From the NCBI GenBank assembly GCA_017613225.1, contig JAGAEH010000195.1, positions 1 to 7,390 of the forward strand: DNA of 7,390 bases, read 5' to 3'. The position numbers and the translations under genes were made by a program. Under the pieces are notes generated by a model that saw only the letters and a list, made by a program, of their open reading frames with translations, had not been told where the DNA came from and made no database searches. The number at the start of each line of letters is the position of its first letter. Position 1 is the stretch's first letter. Shown piece after piece: positions 1 through 6,358 of this stretch. This DNA is from Lachnospiraceae bacterium. GTDB lineage: Bacteria > Bacillota > Clostridia > Lachnospirales > Lachnospiraceae.

Positions 1-30
1 GCTTGCTTCATAGCGGCTGAATCTAGAAAA

Positions 31-35
31 GGAGG
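31..35 (+). promoter_or_regulatory. Ribosome binding site that decides the rpoA start
   Basis: GGAGG in an AAAAGGAGGA context. It is 1 base before ATG 37 and 10 bases before GTG 46. Normal Shine-Dalgarno spacing (about 5-10 bases) favours the GTG, and the conserved start of the protein family agrees. The 30 bases before it show no identifiable gene end. Confidence 0.75.
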
Positions 36-45
36 AATGGACCGC

Positions 46-1005
46 GTGTTTGATTTTGAGAAGCCGAACATTGAGATCGCTGAGATCTCCGAAGATAAGA
101 AATACGGCCGTTTCGTAGTGGAACCGCTGGAGCGTGGCTACGGCATTACGCTCGGCAACTCCCTGCGCAGGATCATGCTCTCTTCCATGCCCGGCTGCGC
201 TGTCAGCCAGGTCAAGCTGGACGGTGTGCTCCATGAGTTCACCACCATCCCCGGCGTCAAGGAGGACGTGACGGAGATCGTCACCAATCTGAAGGGCCTT
301 GCTGTCAAGAACAACAGCGATTCCCTGGAGCCGAAGGTAGGCTACATCGAAGTGGAAGGCGAAGGCATCGTAACCGGCGCGGACATCCAGACGGACGGCG
401 ACATCGTGATCGTCAACCCCGAACACGTGATCGCCACCCTTTCCGGCGGAAAGGAAAGCCATTTCAGCGCGGAGGTGGTGTTCACCAACGGCAGAGGTTA
501 TGTCAGCACGGACAGAGGTCACAACGAGGATACCTCCATCGGCGTGATCCCGGTGGACGCGATCTATACGCCCATCGAGCGTGTGAACATGACCGTGGAA
601 GACACACGTGTCGGCAAGATCACGGACTTTGACAAGCTGACGCTGGACGTATACACCAACGGCGCCATCGCGCCCGACGATGCGGTCAGCCTTGCGGCCA
701 AGGTCTTAAGCGAGCATCTGAATCTCTTCCTGGATCTCTCCGAAAACGCGAGAAGCACGGAGATCATGATCGAGAAGGAAGACAACGAAAAGGAAAAGGT
801 CCTGGAGATGAACATCGACGAGCTGGAACTCTCCGTCCGTTCCTACAATTGTCTGAAGCGCGCGAACATCAACACCGTCGGCGAACTGATCAACCGTACG
901 CCGGAGGAGATGATGAAGGTACGCAACCTCGGAAGAAAGTCTTTGGAAGAAGTGTTAGCGAAGTTAAAAGAGCTGGGACTGGAGCTCAATCCCGGCGAGG
1001 AATAA
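46..1005 (+). CDS. rpoA: DNA-directed RNA polymerase subunit alpha
   Basis: The alpha subunit dimerises to seed assembly of core RNA polymerase, and its C-terminal domain contacts UP elements and activators. With a GTG start at 46 it is 319 aa, normal for the family. The N-terminal dimerisation domain (about 1-230) shows the conserved GNSLRRIMLSS block at residues 37-47. A short acidic linker (about 242-255) leads to the C-terminal domain (about 256-312), with VRSYNCL (R265 is the DNA-contacting arginine of the family) and NLGRKSLEE (294-302), the helix-hairpin-helix part. An in-frame ATG at 37 is only 1 base from the GGAGG at 31-35, too close to be used normally. GTG 46 is 10 bases away and gives the usual MFDFEKPNIEIAEIS-like start, so I prefer it. 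rplQ follows after 12 bases, as in the Firmicutes ribosomal operon. Identity is near certain; only the start is open. Confidence 0.97.
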   Translation: MFDFEKPNIEIAEISEDKKYGRFVVEPLERGYGITLGNSLRRIMLSSMPGCAVSQVKLDGVLHEFTTIPGVKEDVTEIVTNLKGLAVKNNSDSLEPKVGYIEVEGEGIVTGADIQTDGDIVIVNPEHVIATLSGGKESHFSAEVVFTNGRGYVSTDRGHNEDTSIGVIPVDAIYTPIERVNMTVEDTRVGKITDFDKLTLDVYTNGAIAPDDAVSLAAKVLSEHLNLFLDLSENARSTEIMIEKEDNEKEKVLEMNIDELELSVRSYNCLKRANINTVGELINRTPEEMMKVRNLGRKSLEEVLAKLKELGLELNPGEE

Positions 1006-1017
1006 CGGAGGAATAAA

Positions 1018-1554
1018 ATGGCAGGTTATAGAAAGTTAGGAAGAACTTCCGACCAGCGCAAAGCCATGCTGCGCAGCCAGGTGACGAGCCTTCTGAACAA
1101 CGGCAGGATCGTGACCACCGAAGCCAGAGCCAAAGAGGTCAAGAAGATCGCCGAGGGTCTGATTGCACTGGCCGTAAAAGAGAAAGATAATTTTGAGACC
1201 GTTACCGTTACCGCCAAGGTTCCCCAGAAGAACAAGGACGGCAAGCGCGTAAAGGAAGTCGTTGACGGAAAAAAGGTCACCAAGTTCGAAGAGATCACCA
1301 AGACCATCAAGAAGGATTCCCCCAGCCGTCTGCATGCGAGAAGGCAGATGCTGAAGGTGTTCTACCCCGTCACCAAGGTTCCGGCAGAAGGCGCCGGCAG
1401 AAAGAAAGGCACCAAGGCGGTGGACATGCCCGCCAAGATGTTTGACGAGATCGCTCCCAAGTACGTCAACCGCCAGGGCGGCTACACCCGCATCGTGAAG
1501 ATCGGTCCCCGCCACGGCGACGGCGCCATGGAAGTCCTGTTAGAGCTCGTCTGA
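1018..1554 (+). CDS. rplQ: 50S ribosomal protein L17, enlarged form
   Basis: L17 is a structural protein of the large ribosomal subunit. The N-terminus (GYRKLGRTSDQRKAMLR, residues 3-19, then TTEARAKEVKKIAE, 33-46) and the C-terminus (NRQGGYTRIVKIGPRHGDGA, 151-170, ending LLELV) are diagnostic. At 178 aa it is about 50 residues longer than the roughly 120-130 aa of typical bacterial L17. The extra length is mainly a lysine-rich insertion at about residues 56-101, between the first helical part and SRLHARRQ (103-110). A second short basic stretch (AGRKKGTKA, 126-134) lies in the variable segment before the C-terminal core. It has its own GGAGG (1007-1011), 6 bases before the ATG, and is surely co-transcribed with rpoA. 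The reading frame is continuous, so the insertion is real protein and not a frameshift artefact. From memory, such extended L17 proteins occur in Lachnospiraceae. Confidence 0.97.
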   Translation: MAGYRKLGRTSDQRKAMLRSQVTSLLNNGRIVTTEARAKEVKKIAEGLIALAVKEKDNFETVTVTAKVPQKNKDGKRVKEVVDGKKVTKFEEITKTIKKDSPSRLHARRQMLKVFYPVTKVPAEGAGRKKGTKAVDMPAKMFDEIAPKYVNRQGGYTRIVKIGPRHGDGAMEVLLELV

Positions 1555-1567
1555 TCGAGAACCGGAT

Positions 1568-1601
1568 AAGATCCCCCATGCAGTCCTGCACGGGGGATCT
1601 T
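1568..1601 (+). terminator. Hairpin terminator after rplQ, weak U tract
   Basis: AAGATCCCCC (1568-1577) is perfectly complementary to GGGGGATCTT (1592-1601). The 14-base interior can add a few more pairs (TGC with GCA). It lies 13 bases after the rplQ stop, where the ribosomal operon would be expected to end. The downstream sequence is only TTGCTGTCTGT, not a solid T run, so termination may be incomplete and readthrough could feed the methyltransferase gene 23 bases further on. Confidence 0.65.
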
Positions 1602-1624
1602 GCTGTCTGTGCGAAGGAGGCATC

Positions 1625-2401
1625 ATGATCACCAGCACATCCAATCCGAAAGTAAAAGACGTGATCCGCCTGCGGGATAAGAGCAGCGAACGGCGCAGCC
1701 GGGGGCTGTTCATCGCCGAAGGCCGCCGCATGGTGGAGGAAGTCCCGGAGGAGCGCGTAGAAGCGCTGTACGTGGCGGAATCCTTTAACCCGGATGACTG
1801 GCGCGGCCCGTCCCTTGCACTTCCCTGCGCGGAGACCGTCAGCGACGCGGTCATGGCGAAGATGGCGGACACGGTGACGCCCCAGGGGATCCTGGCGGTG
1901 GTGCGGCAGGAGAGGCTCACGCCAAAGCAGCTGTCAAAGGGCGGCCTGATCCTGATGCTGGAGCGGATCCAGGACCCGGGAAATCTGGGGACCATCATCC
2001 GGACGGCGGAGGCCTGCGGCGCGGACGGCATCCTGTGCGATGGCGGGACGGCGGACCTCTATTCACCCAAGGTAGTGCGGTCCACCATGGGGGCGCTGCT
2101 GCGCGTGCCTGTGGCTGTGACGGAGGACCCGGCGGGGACGCTGCAGGGGCTGAAAGAGAGCGGATACTCCGTATACGCGGCCCATCTGCAGGGCAGCGCC
2201 GACTATCGGAAGGCCCGCTGGCCCGAAAAGACCGTGCTGATGATCGGCAATGAGGCCAACGGTCTGTCGGAGGAACTGACGGCCTGCGCGGATACCCGGG
2301 TGATCATCCCCATGCAGGGGAGGGTGGAATCTCTGAACGCCTCCGTGGCGGCGGCGCTGCTGATGTTTGAATGGAGAAGATGCCGGGATGAGGCCCGCTG
2401 A
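1625..2401 (+). CDS. TrmH/SpoU-family RNA 2'-O-ribose methyltransferase
   Basis: SAM-dependent SPOUT-fold enzyme predicted to methylate a ribose 2'-OH in rRNA or tRNA; the exact target nucleotide cannot be told from sequence. It is 258 aa. The N-terminal part (about 1-95) matches the SpoU substrate-binding domain (SNPKVKDVIRLRDKS, then FIAEGRRMVEE). The C-terminal catalytic domain has all three family motifs: DPGNLGTIIRTAEACGADG (117-135, with N120 and the catalytic-type R126), LMIGNEANGLSEEL (205-218) and IPMQGRVESLNASVAAALL (228-246), the last two forming the knotted SAM site. A strong AAGGAGG (1614-1620) sits 4 bases before the ATG. No promoter is evident in the short gap after the rplQ hairpin, so expression may come from readthrough or from within rplQ. 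Closest in type to the B. subtilis YsgA-like group, which is an impression only, so no symbol is assigned. Confidence 0.92.
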   Translation: MITSTSNPKVKDVIRLRDKSSERRSRGLFIAEGRRMVEEVPEERVEALYVAESFNPDDWRGPSLALPCAETVSDAVMAKMADTVTPQGILAVVRQERLTPKQLSKGGLILMLERIQDPGNLGTIIRTAEACGADGILCDGGTADLYSPKVVRSTMGALLRVPVAVTEDPAGTLQGLKESGYSVYAAHLQGSADYRKARWPEKTVLMIGNEANGLSEELTACADTRVIIPMQGRVESLNASVAAALLMFEWRRCRDEAR

Positions 2402-2402
2402 A

Positions 2403-2420
2403 CCCCCTTCCTGTGGGGGG
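2403..2420 (+). terminator. Possible short hairpin after the methyltransferase gene
   Basis: CCCCC (2403-2407) can pair with the G run at 2415-2420 around a 7-8 base loop, directly after the stop codon. The nearest T run (2441-2445) is about 20 bases further on, so this is not a classical intrinsic terminator. It may only slow or partly stop transcription before the next promoter. Confidence 0.35.
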
Positions 2421-2465
2421 CAGAGGCCGTAAATCTTGCATTTTTCTTACCTTCGGTGGGAAAAC

Positions 2466-2494
2466 TTGACAAGCCGTTACAAGTATGTTATTAT
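2466..2494 (+). promoter_or_regulatory. Sigma-A-type promoter for the SH3/3D wall protein
   Basis: A perfect -35 box TTGACA (2466-2471), a 17-base spacer and a -10 box TATTAT (2489-2494, 5 of 6 matches to TATAAT). This predicts a transcript start near 2501 and a leader of about 30 bases before the ATG at 2531. The AT-rich stretch stands out against GC-rich surroundings. Confidence 0.85.
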
Positions 2495-2530
2495 TTGCGT
2501 AATAATTATGTAATAACCGAGAGGATTACT

Positions 2531-3928
2531 ATGATTACCGCAAAAAGAGCCAGATTTCTGGCTCTGATCATGGCATTTATCATGGTCCTGGACGTTGGGG
2601 CACTCAGGGCGGCTGCTGAACCGGATGAACCGGATCAGGAGACCGAGACTTCCTATGAGGACATCAGCGCCATCGGAGCGGCGAGCTACATGGACGCCGA
2701 CATGTCGGCAGCCCAGGAGACCATCGATGAGCTGGATCCCGAAAAGCAGTCGGTGCTCCGGTTCGCGGATGGCATCGACACCGGCTTCATGGACCAAAAA
2801 TGCGTTGCCCCTGTCTCGGCCGCGGATCTCCGGAGGGAGATCGAGCAGGTCGCCGAAATGACGGCCGAAGAGCGGGAAGACCACATGCAGCAGTACAGCC
2901 AGGTGGGCACCATCGCGCTGTCCAAAACGTCCATGTCTCTGAACGTCCGCAAGGATCCCGATCCTGACGCGGATATCGTGGGCAGGCTGTTCCAGGGCAG
3001 CGGCGTCATCTTCGGAGGAACCAAGGGCAACTACACTTACATCAGATCGGGCGACATCTGCGGCTGGGTGGCCAGCAGGTACATCCTGAGCGGCGAATCC
3101 GCCGAGGGCGTCTACAAAGAGATGGATCCCAAGGTGGCCTTTTCCACCACGGACAATCTGTCGGTCCGCAAGGAGCCCAGCACCGAGGCAGACCTGATGA
3201 CCAGGATCAACCTGGGAGATCACTTCCCCGTCCTGGAGATCGAGGGCGACTGGGTGCTGATCCAGATCTCCTCCCACGACGAGGGCTATGTAAACGCGGA
3301 GTATGTGACGGTCTACAAGGGCCTGGACACCGCCAAGACCCTGGAAGAGGACGAGGCGATGCAGGCGGCCGTGGCGAAGATGGAAGCCGAACGCCTGGCA
3401 GCCATCGAGGCGGCGCGGGAAGCGGCCCAAAGGGAAAAGGAGCGCAGGGAGCAGGAAGAGCGCGAGGAACGGGAACGCGAAGAGCGGGAACGCCGTGAGC
3501 GGGAAGAGAATTCCAGCAGCTCCAGCAGTTCCAGCAGCAGTTCCAGTTCGAGTTCCAGCAGCAGCTCGAGCAGCAGCTCCAGCTCCAGCAGCTCCAGCAG
3601 TTCGAGCTCCAGCTCCAGTTCAAGCCGGGATAACGATGACAGCAGCGACAAGCCCGGCTGGAACAAGGTCGGGACCTGCAGGCTCTCCTCCTATTGCAGG
3701 AAGTGCAATTCCCCGGCAGGCACCCACACCTACACCGGCGTGAAGGCAGTGGCGTGGAAGACCGTCGCGGTGGATCCCGACATCATCCCCCTGGGATCGA
3801 CCGTCTACATCGAGGGCTACGGCACCTTCAAGGCGCAGGATACCGGCGTAAACGGCAAGTGGATCGACCTGTTCGTCAATCCGGGCGAGTGCCACATCTG
3901 GGCCAAGGCCACCGTATATTGGAAGTAA
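2531..3928 (+). CDS. Secreted SH3-domain protein with poly-Ser linker and 3D catalytic domain
   Basis: A predicted exported cell-wall hydrolase of 465 aa. A signal peptide spans residues 1-29 (KRAR, hydrophobic core 9-20, likely cleavage after RAAA). Two bacterial SH3-like domains follow at about 127-187 and 203-262, each with the LNVRK/LSVRKEP-type start; such domains usually bind peptidoglycan. Residues 268-327 are a highly charged Glu/Arg helix, probably a coiled coil or rigid rod, followed by 38 consecutive serines (328-365). The C-terminal 3D domain (about 378-465) carries the three defining aspartates: D415 in AVDP, D437 in AQDTG and D446 in IDLF. It also has C383, C389, C392 and C454. 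This domain is shared with YocH/YabE and Rpf-type muralytic enzymes and belongs to the MltA-like double-psi barrel class. GAGAGG (2519-2524) precedes the ATG; a longer in-frame GTG at 2456 lies upstream of the promoter and is rejected. Activity is inferred from the family. Confidence 0.9.
   Translation: MITAKRARFLALIMAFIMVLDVGALRAAAEPDEPDQETETSYEDISAIGAASYMDADMSAAQETIDELDPEKQSVLRFADGIDTGFMDQKCVAPVSAADLRREIEQVAEMTAEEREDHMQQYSQVGTIALSKTSMSLNVRKDPDPDADIVGRLFQGSGVIFGGTKGNYTYIRSGDICGWVASRYILSGESAEGVYKEMDPKVAFSTTDNLSVRKEPSTEADLMTRINLGDHFPVLEIEGDWVLIQISSHDEGYVNAEYVTVYKGLDTAKTLEEDEAMQAAVAKMEAERLAAIEAAREAAQREKERREQEEREEREREERERREREENSSSSSSSSSSSSSSSSSSSSSSSSSSSSSSSSSSSSSSRDNDDSSDKPGWNKVGTCRLSSYCRKCNSPAGTHTYTGVKAVAWKTVAVDPDIIPLGSTVYIEGYGTFKAQDTGVNGKWIDLFVNPGECHIWAKATVYWK
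3512..3625 (+). repeat. Serine-codon tract encoding 38 consecutive serines
   Basis: An in-frame low-complexity tract of 38 Ser codons inside the SH3/3D protein gene. It mixes both serine codon families, AGC/AGT with TCC/TCG/TCA, in an irregular order. It is best read as a flexible linker or surface spacer between the charged rod and the 3D domain. The complementary strand reads as Glu/Leu or Cys/Trp/Asn runs, which are meaningless shadows. Confidence 0.9.
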
Positions 3929-3951
3929 TAGACCTATATCAAACAAAGATC

Positions 3952-3980
3952 CGGAGCCTGCATTTCGCAGGCTCTGTTTT
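3952..3980 (+). terminator. Intrinsic terminator of the SH3/3D protein gene
   Basis: The stem GAGCCTGC (3954-3961) pairs with GCAGGCTC (3967-3974) around the loop ATTTC. It extends by G3953-T3975 (wobble) and C3952-G3976 and is followed by TTTT at 3977-3980. It lies 23 bases after the stop codon and separates this gene from the next promoter. Confidence 0.85.
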
Positions 3981-4003
3981 CATGTGCGGAAAAAAGAAAT
4001 TGG

Positions 4004-4032
4004 CTGACAAATCTCCGCGGCTCATATATTAT
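4004..4032 (+). promoter_or_regulatory. Sigma-A-type promoter for the M42 peptidase-dapA-dapB unit
   Basis: A -35 box CTGACA (4004-4009, 5 of 6), a 17-base spacer and a -10 box TATTAT (4027-4032), the same -10 and spacing as the promoter at 2466. It lies just after the preceding terminator. The predicted start near 4039 gives a leader of about 80 bases. Confidence 0.75.
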
Positions 4033-4048
4033 GGGAAGCAGAGAAAAG

Positions 4049-4071
4049 CGGCGCTCCTTAAGAGAGCGCCG
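4049..4071 (+). promoter_or_regulatory. 5'-leader hairpin of the M42 peptidase transcript
   Basis: CGGCGCTC (4049-4056) pairs perfectly with GAGCGCCG (4064-4071) around a 7-base loop. It lies about 10 bases after the predicted transcript start and has no T tail, so it is not a terminator. A role in transcript stability is plausible. I see no known riboswitch in this leader. Confidence 0.5.
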
Positions 4072-4119
4072 ACGGAGGGCAGGAGGCCGGACAGCGGCAG
4101 GTCCTGCGAAGGAGAATAC

Positions 4120-5190
4120 ATGGACAGAGATTTTTTAAAACTGCTGCTGAATACGGTCTCCGTCAGCGGCAATGAGGAAGCCAACCAGGAGAATGCCCTG
4201 GCCTTTGGAAAAGCATTCGCCCACCAGCAGCGGGTGGACGCGGTGGGCAATGTCATCAGCGTCGTCAATCCGGACGCGGCCTGCAAAGTGCTGCTGCTGG
4301 GCCACATGGACGAGATCGGTTTCCGCGTCTCCCACATCGATGACAGCGGCCTGATCCACGTGCAGAAAGCCGGCGGCGTGCGTCCTATGCTCTATGTGGG
4401 AGCGCCGATGCAGATCATCCACGAAACGGCGGAAGAGGGGAAAAAGGTCCGCCGGAAAGTGGAAGGCGTGGGCGTGGTCACGGACGACCTTCTGAAAAAC
4501 AGCGACATGAAGGATAAGGACCTGCTGATCGACATCGGGGCAGGCAGCAGAGAAGAGGCAGAGGCGGTGGTGGCCCTCGGGGATTCGGTCTGCGGGGACA
4601 CAGCCGTGCATGAGCTGCTTGACGGCAATTTCTCCTGCCGCGCCCTGGACGACAAGACCGGCGCCTTTGTGGTGCTGGAAGCCGCGAAGCTGGCGGCGGA
4701 AAAAGGCGCGAAGACGGGCATCTACGTCAATACCGCGGTGGGGGAGGAGACCTCCGGCCGGGGCGCCTATTTTGCCGCCTCGCAGATCGCCCCTTCCTGT
4801 GCCATCGCGGTGGATGTGACCTGGGCCAGCGACTGCCCCGGCACCGATCCCGCGGAAACGGGCTTTGTGAAGCTGGGCGGCGGCCCGGTGCTGTGCCTCA
4901 GCGGCATGGTCAACAAAAAGATGAATGCTCTGCTGGCCCGGATCGCCGAGGAAAAGGGGATCCCCGTCCAGTACGAGATCGCCGGCGGCCGCACTCATAC
5001 GGACGGCGACACCGCCCTGTATACCGGTTCCGGCGTGCCGGTGGCCCTGGTCTCCATTCCGCTGCGCTACATGCACAGCAGCGTGGAGGTGGGAAACTGG
5101 AACGACATCGAAGGCTGCATCGAACTGATCGCGGAATTCCTGCAGAGGATCGATGAAAGCTTTGATTATTCGCCGATCAGCCTTGCCTGA
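4120..5190 (+). CDS. M42-family metallo-aminopeptidase (TET/FrvX-like)
   Basis: A cytoplasmic dinuclear-metal aminopeptidase of the M42 clan-MH family, whose members often form self-compartmentalised TET dodecamers that trim peptides. It is 356 aa, a normal family length. The expected metal and catalytic residues are all visible: H62 and the following D64 in LLLGHMDEIGF, bridging D178 in RALDDKTG, the E209-E210 pair in VGEETSGRG, D232 in AVDVTWA, and H319 in YMHSSVE. The glycine-rich AGGRTHTDG (288-296) is also typical. The reading frame stays open upstream to 3694 across the previous gene and terminator, but the ATG at 4120 is preceded by AAGGAG (4109-4114) and starts the usual N-terminus (FLKLLLNTVSVSGNEE). 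The gene is first in an apparent unit with dapA, 51 bases downstream. Peptide specificity cannot be read from sequence; endoglucanase-type names sometimes given to this family are probably wrong. Confidence 0.93.
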   Translation: MDRDFLKLLLNTVSVSGNEEANQENALAFGKAFAHQQRVDAVGNVISVVNPDAACKVLLLGHMDEIGFRVSHIDDSGLIHVQKAGGVRPMLYVGAPMQIIHETAEEGKKVRRKVEGVGVVTDDLLKNSDMKDKDLLIDIGAGSREEAEAVVALGDSVCGDTAVHELLDGNFSCRALDDKTGAFVVLEAAKLAAEKGAKTGIYVNTAVGEETSGRGAYFAASQIAPSCAIAVDVTWASDCPGTDPAETGFVKLGGGPVLCLSGMVNKKMNALLARIAEEKGIPVQYEIAGGRTHTDGDTALYTGSGVPVALVSIPLRYMHSSVEVGNWNDIEGCIELIAEFLQRIDESFDYSPISLA

Positions 5191-5241
5191 AAGGGCAGTC
5201 AGGTGGTAATGTAAGAGAAAGTTTTATCAGGAGTTGTGAAG

Positions 5242-6138
5242 ATGAATAAAACACCCATATTTTCCGGCGCGGCCACCGCGCTGATCACCCCCATGCGCGG
5301 GGACGGAACAGTGGACTATGAAGTATTCGGACGGCTGATCGACTGGCAGATCGAAGAGGGCATCTCTGCCCTTGTGATCGCCGGCACCACCGGCGAGGGA
5401 TCGACGCTGAGCGACGCGGAACACATGGAAGTGCTGCGGTTCGCGGCAGAGCGGGCGAACGGCCGCGTGGCCATGGTGGCGGGCACCGGTTCCAACAACA
5501 CCGCCCACGCCATCGAAATGTCCAAAGAGGCCTGCGGTTTTGGCTACGACGCGCTGCTGACTGTGACGCCTTACTACAACAAGGCGACCCAGGGCGGCCT
5601 GGTCAAGACCTACATGACCATCGCGGACGCGGTCACTAAGCCGCTGATCCTCTACAACATGCCCTCCCGTACGGGCGTGAACATCGAACCCTCCACCTAT
5701 GCCGCGCTGGCGGATCATCCGAACATCGCCGGCATCAAGGAGGCCAACGGAAACATGTCCAAGATCGTGGAGACCGTGGCCCTGGTGGGCGACAGGCTGA
5801 CCCTGTATTCCGGCAACGACGACCAGATCGTGCCGCTGCTGTCCATGGGCGGCAAGGGCGTGATCTCCGTGCTTTCCAACGTGCTGCCCGCCAAGACACA
5901 GCAGATCTGCAGCCTCTTCTTTGAGGGGAAGATCGCGGAGAGCGCCGCGCTGCAGTGCGAGCTGCTGCCGCTGATCAACGCGCTGTTCTGTGAAGTCAAC
6001 CCGATCCCGGTCAAGGCCGGAATGGCGGCCATGGGCTGGGGCGAGAACGTGGTTCGCCTGCCGCTGACCCAGATGGAGCCCGCTCACAGAGCGAAGCTGA
6101 TCGCGCTGATGCAGCAGCAGGGACTGGACGTGGAGTGA
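5242..6138 (+). CDS. dapA: 4-hydroxy-tetrahydrodipicolinate synthase
   Basis: Condenses pyruvate with aspartate semialdehyde, the first committed step of the diaminopimelate/lysine branch, in the cytoplasm. It is 298 aa, the usual TIM-barrel length. Visible active-site residues (this protein's numbering) are T49-T50 in AGTTGEG, Y112 in VTPYYNK, Y138 and R143 in LYNMPSRTG, and the Schiff-base lysine K166 in GIKEANGN. NPIPVK near the C-terminus is also typical. Compared with the lysine-inhibited E. coli enzyme, the lysine-site positions H53 and E84 appear as D58 and H89, while H56 and N80 are kept (H61, N85), so feedback inhibition may be weak; that is inference. AGGAG (5229-5233) lies 8 bases before ATG 5242; the in-frame GTG at 5236 is too close to it. 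No clear terminator or promoter separates it from the peptidase gene. Confidence 0.97.
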   Translation: MNKTPIFSGAATALITPMRGDGTVDYEVFGRLIDWQIEEGISALVIAGTTGEGSTLSDAEHMEVLRFAAERANGRVAMVAGTGSNNTAHAIEMSKEACGFGYDALLTVTPYYNKATQGGLVKTYMTIADAVTKPLILYNMPSRTGVNIEPSTYAALADHPNIAGIKEANGNMSKIVETVALVGDRLTLYSGNDDQIVPLLSMGGKGVISVLSNVLPAKTQQICSLFFEGKIAESAALQCELLPLINALFCEVNPIPVKAGMAAMGWGENVVRLPLTQMEPAHRAKLIALMQQQGLDVE

Positions 6139-6142
6139 GAGC

Positions 6143-6333
6143 TTGCTGCCCCGTAAAGAGCCTCTGCCGTGCGGTACGAAAGCTACTAAGCTCGGCTTCC
6201 GTCCAGATGGACACGAGGCTTTCTGCGGAACTCGCTTCGCTCAGACAGGTCCTCGAAAGCCTCTATCTGTCCGTCGCCTCGCTAAGGGCTTTCGTAATGC
6301 ACGGGCACGAGGCTTTCTTTACGGCTTCAGCAA
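6143..6333. repeat. Long palindromic structured element, copy 1 (between dapA and dapB)
   Basis: A 191-base imperfect inverted repeat that almost fills the dapA-dapB gap. From outside in, the arms pair as TTGCTG 6143-6148 with 6328-6333; CCGTAAAGA 6151-6159 with 6316-6324; GCCTC 6160-6164 with 6309-6313; TGCC 6165-6168 with 6304-6307; GTGC 6169-6172 with 6299-6302; and TACGAAAGC 6175-6183 with 6288-6296. That is 37 pairs with small bulges. Inside, CAGAT (6204-6208) pairs with ATCTG (6265-6269), and GAGGCTTTC (6215-6223) pairs with GAAAGCCTC (6255-6263) around a 31-base loop. A small AAGC-TCG-GCTT hairpin sits at 6188-6198. The 122-base core 6175-6296 aligns without gaps to 7239-7360. It would be transcribed within a dapA-dapB mRNA. 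Open frames across it look like by-products of the repeat. Confidence 0.88.
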
Positions 6334-6346
6334 ATCTATCATGGAC

Positions 6347-6351
6347 GGAGG
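6347..6351 (+). promoter_or_regulatory. Ribosome binding site of dapB
   Basis: GGAGG lies 14 bases outside the palindrome's right arm. It is 4 bases from ATG 6356 and 7 bases from ATG 6359, so the second of the two adjacent ATGs is slightly favoured. The site lies outside the strong stem and so should stay accessible. Confidence 0.7.
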
Positions 6352-6358
6352 AACAATG

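Noticed and set aside
2456..2530. GTG start at 2456 for the SH3/3D protein
   Set aside because: It lies upstream of the predicted transcript start and would place residues before an otherwise perfect signal peptide.
3512..3625. Possible CRISPR or tandem DNA repeat
   Set aside because: There are no spacers and no fixed repeat unit; it is an in-frame serine tract inside a clear gene.
3207..3666. Reverse-strand open frames rich in Ser/Trp/Cys or Leu/Glu over the serine tract
   Set aside because: They are mirror readings of the repetitive serine codons and lack start signals.
3694..4119. A long in-frame upstream extension of the M42 peptidase
   Set aside because: It overlaps the 3D domain gene in another frame and crosses a terminator and a promoter. 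The ATG at 4120 has a strong ribosome binding site and a family-typical N-terminus.
5183..5212. Possible promoter before dapA (TTGCCT, then TAATGT)
   Set aside because: The -10 match is poor and the spacing is 18 bases. The same short gap can form only weak 4-5 bp hairpins, so neither promoter nor terminator is supported.
6314..6342. Possible dapB promoter (TTTCTT, 17 bases, TATCAT)
   Set aside because: The -35 is poor and lies inside the right arm of the palindrome, and the -10 would sit too close to the ribosome binding site to leave a normal leader.
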